Notes: a model not told the origin generated them from the letters alone. A stretch of 64,000 bases of DNA from Diphasiastrum complanatum (GCA_029204225.1 CM055095.1:28650845-28714844); one strand, 5' to 3'; counted from the first letter of the stretch, positions 11,365-24,284 are shown. Numbers and translations: made by a program.

Positions 11365-12008
11365 GTGCATCAGTTTTTGCAATGAAGAACGGAAAGCTCG
11401 GTCAAAGCCTAACTTGACGGAAAAAGCTCAAATATAGCGCATCAGATTTAAAAAAGAAGAGCGAAAAGATACATCAGAGCTTAACTTGACAGAAAAAGCT
11501 CAAATATAGCGCATCCGATTAAAAAGAAGAGCGAAAAGATGCATCACAGCTTAACTTGACAAAAAAAGCTCAAATACAGTGCATTAGATTTCGAAAAGAA
11601 GAGCAAAAAGATGCATCAGAGTTTAACTTGACAGAAAAAGCTCAAAAAAGTGCATCAGATTTGGAAAAGAAGATCGAAAAGATGCATCACAGCTTAAATT
11701 GACAAAAAAAGCTCAAATACAGTGCATTAGATTTCGAAAAGAAGAGCAAAAAGATGCATCAGAGCTTAACTTGACAGAAAAAGCTCAAAATAGTGCATCA
11801 GATTTTGCAAAGAAGATCGAAAAGACGCATCAGAGCTTAACTTGACAGAAAAAGCTTAAAAATAGTTCATCAGATTTTGAAAAAAAGAGCGAAAAAATCC
11901 ATCAGAAATTCATCTGAAAGAATCAAATTGTACATGTAGTGCGTCAGTGATTACATTGCAAGGAAAATAAAAAGATGGATCGGGATTTTACTTGACAGAT
12001 TTGGCTCG
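11365..12008. repeat. Tandem repeat, ~71-bp unit, about nine copies, upstream of C4H
   Basis: The unit begins GTGCATCAGATTT and runs through AAAGAAGAGCGAAAAGATGC, ATCAGAGCTTAACTTGACAG and AAAAAGCTCAAATA. Copies start at about 11365, 11437, 11509, 11579, 11650, 11722, 11793, 11865 and 11939, so the spacing is 70-74. The first and last copies are the most diverged. The copies starting 11509 and 11650 share CATCACAGC/GACAAAAAAA, and those starting 11579 and 11722 share GCATTAGATTTCG. That alternation points to later duplication of a two-unit block. The array begins 129 bases upstream of the C4H start, so it lies in the 5' UTR or proximal promoter. Confidence 0.95.
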
Positions 12009-12441
12009 ATCCGCTCCCTGGAACTGGAAGGCGAGATAATAAGATCAATAATACCTGTGATGCAGCAGCAGTGCTCTAAATGCTGCATTAATAAACTAGC
12101 AATCGAAGGGCGGCGACGTGGCCTTCTAAACAACCAATGACGGGCAGGGTGGCCATCAATCGGTGGCCATCCAGGAAGGCATGCCCTTCAATGATTGGCA
12201 AACCATTTCTGTAACCGTCACGTAGAAGAGCCAACGCTCGAAGTCGCCCTTCAGCGAAAGTCTTCACAGCCCCTCTGTAGGCCACGATACACCCTCGAAG
12301 GGTTCTGAAGGGTTGGGAACAAATTGCACATTTCATTCGAAACTCAATACATGCAGTAGCATCCGAGGATGACCGTCACTACAAAATGTACCTTTCAGAG
12401 TGAAATAGAAGTGTGTACTTCAAATTCCAAGCCTGGAGTAA

Positions 12442-12466
12442 GGGGGGGGGGGGGGGGGGGGGGGGG
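12442..12466. repeat. Run of 25 guanines
   Basis: An uninterrupted G homopolymer about 1.2 kb upstream of the C4H start. It could form a G-quadruplex. Homopolymer length may also be an assembly artefact. Confidence 0.95.
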
Positions 12467-12511
12467 CGTAGGTGGACGGGTGCGGTCAAGCGAAGTGCTC
12501 ACAGAAGGGAG

Positions 12512-12531
12512 GGTTGGTGAGAAGGGTAGGT
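12512..12531 (-). promoter_or_regulatory. Paired AC elements (AC-II ACCAACC and AC-I ACCTACC)
   Basis: On the C4H strand ACCTACC lies at 12531-12525 and ACCAACC at 12518-12512. These match the AC-I and AC-II boxes bound by R2R3-MYB factors in promoters of phenylpropanoid genes (PAL, C4H, 4CL). A weaker relative, CCCAACC, lies at 12317-12311. They are about 1.28 kb upstream of the ATG, which is distal; the intervening tandem repeat may have pushed them apart. Function is inference from motif plus neighbour. Confidence 0.45.
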
Positions 12532-12569
12532 ACGCCCAAGACTCTCTCTCTTTATTTATGTAGGTAAAA

Positions 12570-15075
12570 AAGAATTTCACTATTTATTTATTTATATGTA
12601 TATATTTATTTATTTATCTGTATTTGTGAGTTTATATAGTTTATTTCTTTAGAATCAATAGTTTTTATTATCTATTTACATAATTTTTATTTGGTGTGAG
12701 GTTGTGACCTGCGAGTCTTGAGCTCACAATCTTGAGCACACACTAATCACACTTTTTTTACACAATTCATTTATCTAGAGAAAAATTTTATTATTATTCG
12801 AGAGAAAAAAATATTTACTATTATTTATTTAGATATTTATCTATTTATTTATATCAACCAATGTATTATTACCTTCTAGTCTTGAGCACGCGCAAATGAC
12901 GCATCTAGAGCACGCACAAAATGACACATCATGCAAATGACCAATGTTGGCTTGAGCTAGATTCAACATTATTTCTTATTTTTTGATGAGCTTGGTCACG
13001 ATAGAGATAAGTTGTTGTGATGATTTGTTCTTGGTCTTAGGTGACGCTGAGTATTAAAATAAACTTCTTTTATTTTTTTATTTGTTTTTCAATCATTATT
13101 TTTTGATTTCCTAACTATTTGAAATGTATCTTGGGCCCGTGCACGACAAAGATCACGTAATAGGGGGTGGGGCCAAGGTGGGGAGATGCCAAGAAAAGGA
13201 CTTTATTCACATGATATTGGTTTAGGGTGGTTTCAGATGGAAGAGTCTAGGGTCATTTCAAAATTTGCACTTAGAGAAGGGCCCCATGGGACGAAGATTC
13301 CCTCGGAGGAGGTCCCCGGTCAATAGTGTATTTCTTGATAAATAAGGCCTCATGCACAATATCATCTTTCAGGAGATATACACCAGGAAGAAGACATGTT
13401 TCACGTGTGACTGGGAGGAGCAGGTGAGCTATTCTTCAAAGCACTCTTCAAATTTGCAAGCGTGGGACCTGCACCATGCACAACACTTCTAATTTCTCCT
13501 TCCCCTGCTTTCCTATTTTCACCACATAGCTTGTAGGATAGCAACCTTCAAAGACATCCGATTTCTCCATCCCTTGTTTCATGTTTCCACCACTCAGCTT
13601 GCAGGATAGATTTCTCACAAATGTTCCACGCGAACTATGGCCACTCACAACAGTTTGCAAGAAAAGAGAGCAGCGACCATCACGTACAGAGTGGCAGTGA
13701 CCATCTCTCTGGTTCAACATGCAATACAAAAATGTAGGCACCCATTTCCAGCCAGCTAGCTACAAGTGGAGGCTGTGAACCCCGACAATTGAGCACTTTG
13801 TTTGATGACAAACAAATCTGGACTCCAATCTCCACAGTCTGCCACCCTACAAAAAAATTAGAAATACATACTTGTGATTTGCAAGAGAAGAACAGCCAGA
13901 CCAAGAGGATTGTGAGTTTTCTACTGTTTTTTTAGGTGCAAATTTTGGAATTTTTCTTAGCCACCAATGAATTTACCCTTCACATAGGGCAGTGTTTGTA
14001 TTTAGCAACATGCTCAATGGTCATGTTGGTCACTAGGACTTCAAAGTACTCCAGTATGTCCTTTGGTTCTGGTTACTTAACTACCTACACTATCCATATC
14101 CTATGGCACCATGAGCTTGAGCCTGACATCAAGTAGTTCATGGCCATGCAATTCCTCTGCCTCTGGTTTTTAGAATGCGTTCATGAATCCTAAATTTATT
14201 CAAATTATGTATGTAATGGTCCTTTCATGCCCTTGTTCGATTATCAATATTATGGTTCTTGATTTGGTTTAGGGTTTTTCTAGTGGACTGAATCCAAATC
14301 ATATTGTAAGGCATAGTTAGGAGCAACTAATTTTTGTTGTTGTAAGTTAATGGGAACTAAGTGGCCATCCTCGATTGTAGGCCTGGACTTCGTGTTGTCA
14401 CAGTGCTGGGCGTTGAGACCGGATCTCGGAGAATCAACATGTCATCGTCTACAAAAGCTGCAATCACCATTAACTGTCAGGATCACTAAAGTCACCAACA
14501 TACTATGGTGGACGGTAGAGTCTTCAACCTCCTTTGTGCTTTCGACATTCCGAATAACTGACTAGGTAAGCCTTCGCATGGATAAACTTGGATGCCAAAC
14601 ACAATTCAATAGTCTAATAAATGTCAAGTGAGATTAAGAGAAAAGAATTTTTGTGATTCATCCTTTTTCTTGGATGTTGTTTGATTTATGCACCAAAAAA
14701 TCAAGAGTTGATGTCAGTAAAAAAATTCTTCTAATATCGATTTGAATCACAATCAAAACAAAATTTGTTCAGAAGGCTGTGAATCAAAATTTGTTTCTGA
14801 TGTGGTTCTAATGGAATGTGCAAGAGACTACTGAGTTTGCTACAAAGTTTTGAGCAAGTTGTATTCTCATAAACAATTCATTTTTTGGTTGCCAGTACAC
14901 ACCTTGCACTTTCATTCAATTTTCTTTGGAATATCATGCTAGAAAACTGAAGATTGTCTAACACATTCTAATTTACAAGAAAACCCAAATTTGTCATGGA
15001 CAATGTCGAGTTCAATGATCGCCTTGCTGCTATTCTTTCATGCTGCATCACCGTGGACATATGCATTCATTTTTG
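12570..15075. other. Intergenic stretch without recognised genes
   Basis: 12570-13100 is very AT-rich with TATTTATTTATC-type runs. 13100-15075 has only short frames on both strands with no recognised protein motif. A 27-bp tandem duplication (GCACAAAAGATC... TTTCCATAGAT) lies at 15076-15129, at the broken 5' edge of the copia remnant. Confidence 0.4.
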
Positions 15076-15126
15076 GCACAAAAGATCATTATTTCCATAG
15101 ATGCACAAAAGATCGTGATTTCCATA

Positions 15127-16935
15127 GATGCTACTTTTGGTGAGATGGGTCAAAATGACCAAATAAAATTGACAATTGGTCCCTTTGATGATAAAGCTAA
15201 AGTGCAAGTGAAGAAAGAAGTTGGTGTCGATATGGAAGAGCCAATGGAAAAAGACAGGGTCAATAATGATATTCCTAGGAGAGTGCCTAAGTGGTACTTG
15301 TCAGTAACACGTGATGCTAATAAGGGAGATACTCCCGAATCAAGTGAGCAGGGAGAACTTAGAAGATCAAGTAGAAATCAAAAACCTCCTACAAAATTAG
15401 AGATGAATCTAGCCCTAATGGGTTCTGTGCTGAAGGCTTAGGAACTAAAAACTTTTGATAAAGCAAATGAGCACAAGGAGTGGCATGAAGCTATGAAAAC
15501 AGAAATGGAAGCTATATCAAAAAATAGGACGTGGAACTTGGCTGAGCTACCTGATGGTAAGATGCCTATCACTTGCAAATGGATATACAAGATCAAATAT
15601 GGAGCTGATGGGCAACTCAACAAGTATAAAGCACGGTTGGTTGCGAGAGGATTTGAGCAGCAGGAAGGTATTGATTTTGAAGAAACCTTTGCACCCGTAG
15701 CTAAGATGGTAACTATGCGTTCTATCATTGCTATTTCTGCTTTCTATGGCAGCAATCGGACGTTAAATCTGCTTTTCTTAATGGAGTGCTGGATGAAGAG
15801 GTGTACTTAGTACAACCTCAAGGATTTGTTAAGCCAGGGAGAGAGCATCTCGTTTGTAAGCTCAACAAAGCCATTTATGGATTGAAACAAGCACCACGGG
15901 CGTGGTACTCTTGCATTGATGAACACTTCAAGCGAAGGGGAATGATAAAGAGTGATGCTGATCCTAATCTTTACATTCTAAGACAAGATTCAGATATAGT
16001 GTTCATTGTGTTGTACATGGATGATTTGATTATTAGAGGAAGTAAAAATCAGATCTTTTCCAAAGCTTTTGACATGAGTGATCTAGGATTGATGCACTAT
16101 TGTCTTGGCATTGAAGTATGGCAAAAGGAAGACGTGGTCTTTCTTACACAAAGCAAATATGCACGAGATTTGCTTTATAAGTTCAATATGCAAGATTGTA
16201 AGCCTTTGAGTACACCTATGGATGTCAACATGAAGCTTACTGCATATGATGAATCTGAGAAAGTGGATGCTTATTTGTATAGACAGCTGGTGGGTAGTTT
16301 GATTTATTTGACACACACACGACCTAATATTTCTTATGTTGTTGGTGTTGTTAGTCAATTTATGCAAGATCCTAGTCAAGCACACTAGAAGTCTGCTAAA
16401 CGTATTCTCAGATACATTCGAGGGACATTGAATTTTGGTTTGAAGTATGATTAGCCTGAAATGCCAATGTTGGTAGGTTATACAGATGCCTATTGGGCAG
16501 GTAATATTGATGACAGAAGATCTACAAGTGGTCATACATTCAGTTATGGTACAACTGCAATTTCATGGAGCAGCAAAAAGCAACCTACATTAGCCTTATC
16601 ATCGACGGAAGCTGAATATCAAGCACTCAGCAATGCTACACAAGAAGCGGTATGGTTACGAAGATTGCTTGTGGATTTAGGTCAACCACAGGTGGATGCG
16701 ACTACTATATCTTGCGATAATCAAAGTTGCATTCACCTTGCCAAAAATCCAGTTTTACATGCTCAAACCAAGCACATCGAAATACACTACCATTTTGTTC
16801 GAGAGAAAATTCTTGATGGAGCCATTGATCTTGTTTTTTGTAAATCTGAATATCAAAAGAGTGATATTTTTACTAAGTGATTAGGTAGATGTAAATTTCA
16901 GAGGTTTCATACTCTATTAGAGATAGAAAAATGTA
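15127..16935 (+). pseudogene. Ty1/copia pol remnant (integrase tail, RT, RNase H)
   Basis: The remnant begins in the integrase C-terminal tail (RRSSRNQKPPTKLEM). RT follows from 15440 with KWIYKIKYGADG, KARLVARGFEQQEG, FAPVAKM and the catalytic YMDDL near 16015. RNase H follows with [17 protein letters not shown] and [13 protein letters not shown], ending at 16880. Defects include an in-frame stop at 15439-15441, a one-base shift near 15760 in the DVKSAFLN region, and stops at 16386 and 16452. Gag, protease and most of integrase are missing upstream, so this is a 5'-truncated copy. It is the best preserved copia sequence in the window. Confidence 0.9.
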
Positions 16936-16944
16936 ATTTTTTCA

Positions 16945-17204
16945 TTGAGGGAGAGTGTTAGAAATCAATGTTAAACTTCATTGTTATTGTTTACGATGCA
17001 CATTAATGTTGACAGCTGTGACCAGCTATCAATAGCCGTAGGCTAGTCTATTAGTCTACTCGTAGGTTTTCTCTCTCGATCAGGGTTCAGGGTTTATTTG
17101 TACATTTTACATTCTGTATGAGTTAGTGTGATAGAGTGACAGTGCGTGTTCTTCTTCCGTCTTCTTGTGGTGAATGCTTGATGTTGCATATCTAATTCTT
17201 GACA
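16945..17204 (+). mobile_element. Copia polypurine tract and 3' LTR
   Basis: A purine-rich TTGAGGGAGAG lies directly before TGTTAGAAATC at 16956, the usual PPT/LTR junction of plant copia elements (often noted as '...gagggagagTGTTAGA'). The LTR is taken to end at CTTGACA (17204), giving about 249 bases in TG...CA form. The right end is less sure because no second LTR is available for comparison. Confidence 0.7.
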
Positions 17205-18930
17205 CAAAATTTCAAGTGAGAGAATCTACTGGGGATGCTTTGATGAATTACTTGCTACCTGAGTGACTACGACAATCATGTTTGATGTGATTGAAATTGA
17301 TCTTGTTTTGGGTCACCATATGAAACACCAATTTTTCAATAGTCCATGTGTATATTTTGGTGTTTCCTAGCGTGTTGTGTTTAGTGTTTAGGTTTTATTG
17401 TGAAAAAGATCCAACAAGCCCAATTTTGTTTTGCATTCTACTTTGGAAAAATGCTCGAACTAATTTTTTTGCATGCTACTTTGGAAAATTGCACTTAGTA
17501 GAATAATGTCCATATATTTGTAAAATGGCCATCATATTCTATGCCAGAGCAAGAAAAGTAGTTGTTACAAATTTTTTAGGAGTGGATCCATGCAATGGAG
17601 TTCACTTGAATTGGATTTGCTTCTTTTTTGGTTTGGGCAAGAGGATCTATGTTGAATCAAGACATATTAATTATACGGCAAGGATTTGCATGCCACTTCC
17701 CTAATGTTGAGTTTACTTTATATTAATTCTGGTGAATCTCATCATTTTCAAAATGCATTTTAGGGTCTACCTTGACTTAAGACATGGAAACAGTGTTACG
17801 CCTTTTGTTGTGCTGATTTTCTAGTAGTATATTTTTTGCCTCCTGGTACAAAGAACCTAAATAGATCATCGCTTTTGAAAAGTAGTGGGTGACTTGGAAG
17901 AGAAGACTATTGTCTTAGGTTGAGGTTCAATTCCTCGATCACCCCATATCATCGCTCCCTATAAGTGTTTGTAGTGTGGGTCTTTTCCTCATGTGGTTTG
18001 TGAAACTTGATAATGCAAAAATTAAGTACAAAGTGTCATGTCATTGATTCCAACATTGTCTTGTTGTAAAATGGTTACTCCACGACAAACCAATGCTTTG
18101 AGCAGATAAATTTGTTTCAACATGAGAAAAACAATTGCTAAAGAATATCAAAATTGGATCCATGCAAAGCTTTTCATGAATGTAGTTCATTTATGATTGG
18201 GTACACTTCATTTGTGAATTTGGGCAAAAGGGTATATGATGAATCAAGACATGATAACAAAATGAAGGTTTTTGTATGCATGTAGGGTATGAACACACTC
18301 AAAGCACATAAAATAGCGAACAATACTTCCTAGTTGCTTTTGAAAGCTTATTTTTTGTACAAGGTACAACGTTTATTCAAATGTGCATAGCATGACCGCT
18401 TAAAGATATAAACACACAAGAGTTCAACAAAAAGTAGAACCGCATGTCTCGTTCCTTAACAAATAAAAAAAAAATGAGAAGGATAACTCTTACCACAAGA
18501 AATTGTATGCCACATCACACATTTGTGCGAGATACAAAAATTGAGCGTGTAACTAACTTGATCATCATTTATTTTTCCATCGTGAACTTATCGTTTGTAG
18601 TGGGTCACGCCTTTCATGTTGACTTTGGTATTACCAACGCAACTAGTTTTAAATGCTTCCATCATAATGCTATGACAATAATGCCTCCCATGCAAAAAAC
18701 AACCATAATGTCATGTATGGAAGACGTTGCTCGTTACGCAAGCTGTGCAATGCTACAACGATGTTGTTTAGAGAATTGCAAATTGATGTTGTAGACTCTC
18801 TTGCTATTTCTCTCTGTCCATCCAATCGTGAACGTTCCAAATTTTCGGCATGCAGTCATGCTTTAGCCATCATGTCCACGCAGGATTTCTCGTGTCTCTC
18901 TCTAGCAGACTCAACCATATTGAACTACTG
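17205..18930. other. Intergenic stretch with a diverged direct repeat
   Basis: No gene is recognised. A segment at about 17580-17700 (GGATCCATGCAATGGAG ... TTTGGGCAAGAGGATCTATG ... GAATCAAGACAT) recurs in diverged form at about 18165-18290 (GGATCCATGCAAAGC ... TTTGGGCAAAAGGGTATATG ... GAATCAAGACAT). This is probably two copies of an unknown repeat. Around 17340-17400 there is a GTTTCCTAGCGTGTTGTG stretch resembling a plant LTR end. Confidence 0.45.
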
Positions 18931-19009
18931 AGCTCTATGTTCACTTTGAGTTTAAAAATGTTGACCAATTTCTTGATTGTGTCCCCGTACTCTTGTCGTC
19001 CTCTAGATT

Positions 19010-20350
19010 TTGCTACTATAGCATACTTTGATGCGTCGGTATGCACATGAAATTCAACTTTCCAATTGGGAGGCCATAAGATTGGTGCATATATAAGTGC
19101 TTCATTCATCTTTTGGAAAGCATGCAAGGCTTCCTCTGTCCAATGTGGATCAATTGTCAATTCGTACATAGGACGTGCCAAATCCACAAAAAATAGAATG
19201 AAGATCCGGTAGTAATTGGCATGCCCCATGAATACATAGACTTCACGAATCGTTCCAAGGGGTGGAAGATTTATGATAACCCATATATTAGACATATTAG
19301 TGGTGATTTTCACTTTTTGATACAATGTGCTCTAAGATAAGACCATGGGTAACCCAAAACTGGCATTTCTTTGGGTTTAGTGATATCTAAAATTTGCGGC
19401 ATTGTAGAAGCACTCTCTCCAAGTGAGATAAGTGTTCATCATTGTATTTATGCACGCAAATGTCGTCTAGGTAGTTTCTGTAGCTTGTTAAATTGTGAGG
19501 GCATAAGTTGTGCTCCCACGTGAACAATCTTGTCCTCTTCTCTTGGCCTTGCTAGATTCATCGGTTGAGTGCAAGTCAGTCCCTCGTAGACTTGTTCTTC
19601 TTTTTCCTGATTTGCATCAAGCCCCCGTTGTGCTTTTGGTAGTATTATCACCATGTCGTACAAATTATAACTCTTGAAAGTTTGTGGCACATCATGGGCT
19701 GGTGCCTTACTCGTTTTTCCCTCAAAAGGTTGATCTTAGCTCGATTCATGAGTGATAACTTCTGCATTGCTTCCGACATCCCTAAAGTTGATGTTGAAGC
19801 TTGGTGAGATTACCCTTGAGCTAGAGGCTCGGCAATTATTTTCCTCGTACATCGTTGTTGGTTGTTGCATCCTTGTCTACTCTTTGTTGAGGCTCTTTGA
19901 CATTCACTTCATGGTTCCGAATGTCGACATCCACTATTGCTATGGCCTCTCCTACTAAGTCACTCCACTTGATCACCTAGTTGTATCTTTGTTTATGTTG
20001 ATTTTTTTTTTTGGTATAGGTGCTTTCGGTGGTGGCATCTTGGAGACTTTAGCACATGTCTTCTGGGGTGCTGAACTAGTATTTGTTGAAGTCCATTGCG
20101 CATAGGATCCATGTGATGAAAGATTTGCTCATATGTCAGCTAAACTTCCTCGTCGCAAGAAGGTGCATGTTTCCAAGGAACTAGATAATCTTCAACAGGT
20201 TCCAATACATTATTGGACTCCTCAAATCCATCGTAGAATAGTGGTTCTCTTAGAGTTGTGTCCAATTCGGTATTCAACCAATCTAAGAAGACACCCTTTG
20301 CTTGAGGTGCAAGTCAAACGCACTCTCCGATAGAGATGTTCATTTTGCTA
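19010..20350 (-). pseudogene. Ty3/gypsy pol remnant with internal RT deletion
   Basis: Read from right to left, the pre-RT linker around 20150-20000 (DEEV.LTYEQIFHHMDPMRNG) matches the linker of the 1-4.9 kb element. Next come GAQLMPSQFNKLQKL (about 19515-19470), then directly the RT active-site segment YLDDICV near 19460, CQFWVTHG near 19355, and RNase H ending at HTDASKYAI (about 19025). The whole RT fingers and palm entry between QLMPSQF and YLDDI, about 500 bases in the related copy, is missing. Stops and shifts are frequent. Confidence 0.8.
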
Positions 20351-20429
20351 GATAAGATGCTTGTCAGCAATTCTATCCTTGGAGCTTCAGGTTTAGCCAT
20401 ATGAAATGGTTCTTCATGATGGTGTAGTC

Positions 20430-21130
20430 GCATGTTTACATCTTATCTATGTGGTGAACCTTGTAAGTCAATTGACTTGCCCATGAATCCAGGATTCAAG
20501 TTTTTGAAGGACATGTGCCCAAAGACTGAAGTAGAGCAAAAAGAAATGTGCAAATACCCCTATCAGTTGATAGTTGGACCGATCATGTATGTCATGATCG
20601 ATATGTATGACATGATATGCACATGACCTGATCTAGTTTACACAATCAGCACACTGTTACAGGATTTGTGATTCCAGGCCTACCACACTGGAGGTACATA
20701 CAAGCATTGAGGTACATACAAGAAGCACTATGCTTTGTGCTATGATTGAAATATAGAAGATGCACTAATTCTAAATGCCTATTTTGATTCATATTGGACT
20801 ATAGACGTGGATACCAACCTCTAGCTACCTATGCTTTCTAGTAGGACGACCCATCTCATGAAATAGTCAAAAGTATAAATGCATTTCATTGTCCTCCACA
20901 AAAATCAAATATGTTGTAGCCACCTCTGAAGTAAAGGAAGTCATTTGGCTCAGAAGATTACTCTAGGATCTGAAATTTCAGTAGATCAGACCAACTATAC
21001 TCCACTGTGACAATCAGAGCTGCATAGCTCTTTCCTTGAACCCATGAAATCACTCTAGAACTAACCACATTGACGTTCAATTTCACTTTCTAAGAGAGAA
21101 AGTTTAGAGTAAATGAAGAAACCTAAAGTT
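20430..21130 (+). pseudogene. Ty1/copia RT-RNase H fragment, heavily decayed
   Basis: The translation shows PKTEVEQKEMCKYPYQLIVG (20520-20580), then scattered RNase H pieces: LNAYFDSYWTIDVDT near 20780, a degenerate EAEY segment near 20920, LHCDNQSCIALS near 21000 and the VQFHFLREK-like end near 21090. Many stops and small indels occur. It is a different lineage from the copia copy at 15-17 kb. Confidence 0.75.
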
Positions 21131-24100
21131 TCTAAGTGTCAAAGCTTTGGTTCCTTGTATTTTTTGGATTGCTGCATTTCTTAACTAAGCTTCGCACACG
21201 CTGCATATTTGAACTGTGTTTCGCATAGTTCGCGTTTTCTGAAAAACCAATTGTTGGTCGAAAAAATGACTTATAGTATATTTTAACAAAGCTTTGAGTT
21301 TTTCATCTTTTTTGAGAAATGTGCGACACACAGACCTTCGGTGTTTTCGCATTTTTGTAACATTGCCAAAATGACCTAAAACACATTTTTCACTGACCTT
21401 CACATTTTCAAAATGCGACATCGACCTGTTTTTCCAGCTTTTGCAGCGTGAAGAGCAAAAAACGACTAAGGCATGGAAGAAAGTGACAGGCAACCAAAAG
21501 CAGTTGCAATTAGATTAATGCATTCTTTTGATTAAAGTAGATTAGCTTAATCTATTTCTCAGTTGTTTACATATAGGATCAATGAGAGAGTATGAAGAAG
21601 AATGCATTGCGATGCACAAACCGCTGAACACAGAATCTTACTCCTACTCACCTAAATTCATCTTCTGAGTACTCCTGTACAATGTAGATATCCATTCTCT
21701 ATAATAGTCTACATAAATGAGCTATTTTTCAAGATAGTCTATAGCTTTACACACACATTCGAGACAATCTGTAGAAATACATGCACATTTAACGTAGAGA
21801 AAAAGTTGACTTGACACTCAAACTATATTCAAGTTCAAGTCTCTCGACTCACCATCAACAAGTCAACCACTCGACTCGACTCGACTCGAATACTTTCGAG
21901 ATTCAATAGATTTGACTGTCAAATGGTACCACTCGAAATGGGGCTCTTCCTCTACTGAATCTACTCTGGACTATGCCATCGTTGGAGCATGTTGTTACAC
22001 AATAAGTGCCTAGTTTCATGTTTGCTTACTGTACAGTTTACACTAAACAGTTTAGTCTTATATTGTAAACTCTACAAACCCACGAGTTAGCCCGATATTT
22101 GTAAACTTATATCTATACGATAAATCAGAACAAGAGAATATACATGCATTGCATAGATCATAATTTGATGCATGAGGCAAAACTAGAGTTCAAGTATGAA
22201 CTAAATTGTATCATATTATCTAATTTCTCAAAATCGGATATCTCAAGAGAGAGTGAAAGCAATTCAAGAAGTAAAGATATTGTTTTAATATGTGATCAAC
22301 ATAGTAGAATCATAGCACATAGTGCATCAGTACTGTGAACCATTTGTGGACACATGATTATTCATGATCTAATCGTTGTTATCGCAATAGATACTATACA
22401 TATTCTCTATTTTCTTTACATGTGTTAGTACCATAGAATGCTTTGTGATTATTTTTCTTTTTGTTATTGATACTCACTCCAATAACTAACATAGAATATA
22501 TGATTCGAAGAGTGCACAACTGCCACAGATGCCTAATTGTTTCGCTCTCTTCGTGGTTGTCTAAGACACCTACCCAGATATTCTACCAGTCGAAAGAAGA
22601 ATGTAAGTAATCGTCTAAATTATGTAATTTGATTGGATACTTTAAATTTTTTTCATTGTTTTCTTTGTTTGGTGATTATTGAGTCCGATCAGCACCCAAC
22701 AAGGTGGTTTCTAAACTAGGTTCGAGCTACACCTTTCATGAACAAGACATACCCAACCACCACCGCCAACTGTTGCTCAACTGCCTGTTGCAACCCGCAC
22801 TGGTCTTCCCATCCTCTCATCCTCTACAACCACCCTCATCACTGAATCCTCCATTTGCCTTTCATAACAATTGGTTCTACTATCAAAGTTTGGAAGTGCA
22901 ACCCGTTTCACCCCCCCATATGACAAATTTATCGTCATCTACCTAGATGTTCATGAATCTGATCAATGACTCCAATCCTTTAGATACAAATATGCAATTT
23001 AAAATGCCTTTCAGTCCTCCTCCCTTCCAGGCCTCTTGTTTCGAAGTAGGAAATATATTAGTTCCAAGACTACAAAAAAGAACAAGTAGCCCATCAAGAT
23101 GTACTAGCATCTCCACGAGCTAGTTTTCAAGTGCTAGACGCACTATCGATCCCTCTTGGTTCCCGCTCTTTTCTCTAGGGACAATTGCATATGGCATAGT
23201 TAGAAAAGAAGATGATATTAAAATAATTGGATGTTGTGGCCATAAAAAGAGCCAACTTGCTCCATATACCAGCAACAACAAGCCCAGTCTCTCAGCAGGA
23301 AATAAGCTACCTGGTCCACAAAGTTGATATACAAATTAGCTTTGTCAGAATTTTAGGCCATATTTGATTCATATAAGCTGATGGCCACATAGGATCTTGC
23401 AAAGACAAAAGAAACAATAAAGAAATACAAACAATAAGCTATTGTTGTGCTTCAAGCATTTTCTCAAACCTAGATTTCTACCATGCCTACCTTCTCACCA
23501 ACAAGGTTCGATTAGGATCAAGGGCGGGGGGATGCAGGTCAGGATTGATGGATGTTAGCCAAATGATAATTGAAGAAGTTTCAAGTGGTGCAACAGGTAA
23601 CATATTTGGCCCATATACAAGAAGAATATAAGCAAAAAGCACTTTTAAACAATTGGTCACCATCAAACAGCAAATTCAAGAAATTTTGAAACCACATCCG
23701 CATGAATCTTATCGGTGTGGCTGGGTTCTTAAGTTTAAAAATTCTAAAGTTGAAGCAGACAAGGAACTGGATAAATTATCAGCACTTCGTGAACAACCCA
23801 AGTGTAGAAGAATAGTATTTGCAAAAACTCCTCCGGTTGTGAAAAATTTCAACTAGTTTTGCTATTTTGGTCATATTTGTCTATTTGGCAATTGAGGCCA
23901 ATTTTCATATTAGACTTAGAGTTTGACTTTTCAAAGTTATATTGTTCTAAGGGCATTTGAATAAAAACTTTTGGAAAGTTTGGGAAACCATAGAACACAA
24001 GTTTTGGAGAGATTCAATTTGAGTAGTAGATACATTGAATCTAGTCACAAAAATAGTAGGGTTATCATTATGGAAGGAAACCAAAGTTTAAATTTAGGTT
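21130..24100. other. Intergenic stretch without recognised genes
   Basis: 21180-21440 shares TTCGCA/TTTCTGAAAA vocabulary with 6.4-6.9 kb. 21870-21890 is a short CTCGA tandem run. 22700-23860 contains only short open frames, including a proline-rich one at 22704-22946 and a lysine-rich one at 23653-23856, neither recognised. 23870-24140 looks LTR-like: a TATA-type CTATAAAAGG at about 24109 is followed by a CT-rich tract. Confidence 0.4.
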
Positions 24101-24141
24101 TGGACCTGCTATAAAAGGATGTAACTCATGGGAAGAGAAGA

Positions 24142-24284
<143 letters not shown>

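Noticed and set aside
9363-11437. Plus-strand frames of 60-110 codons across C4H
   Set aside because: They are antisense shadows of the C4H exons.
12088-12336. 82-codon minus-strand frame upstream of C4H
   Set aside because: Not recognised, no homologous motif, and no support as an exon of C4H.
13448-13904. Two overlapping minus-strand frames of 97 and 74 codons
   Set aside because: Low-complexity repeats of TTCTCC/CACCAC-type phrases explain them; no homologous motif.
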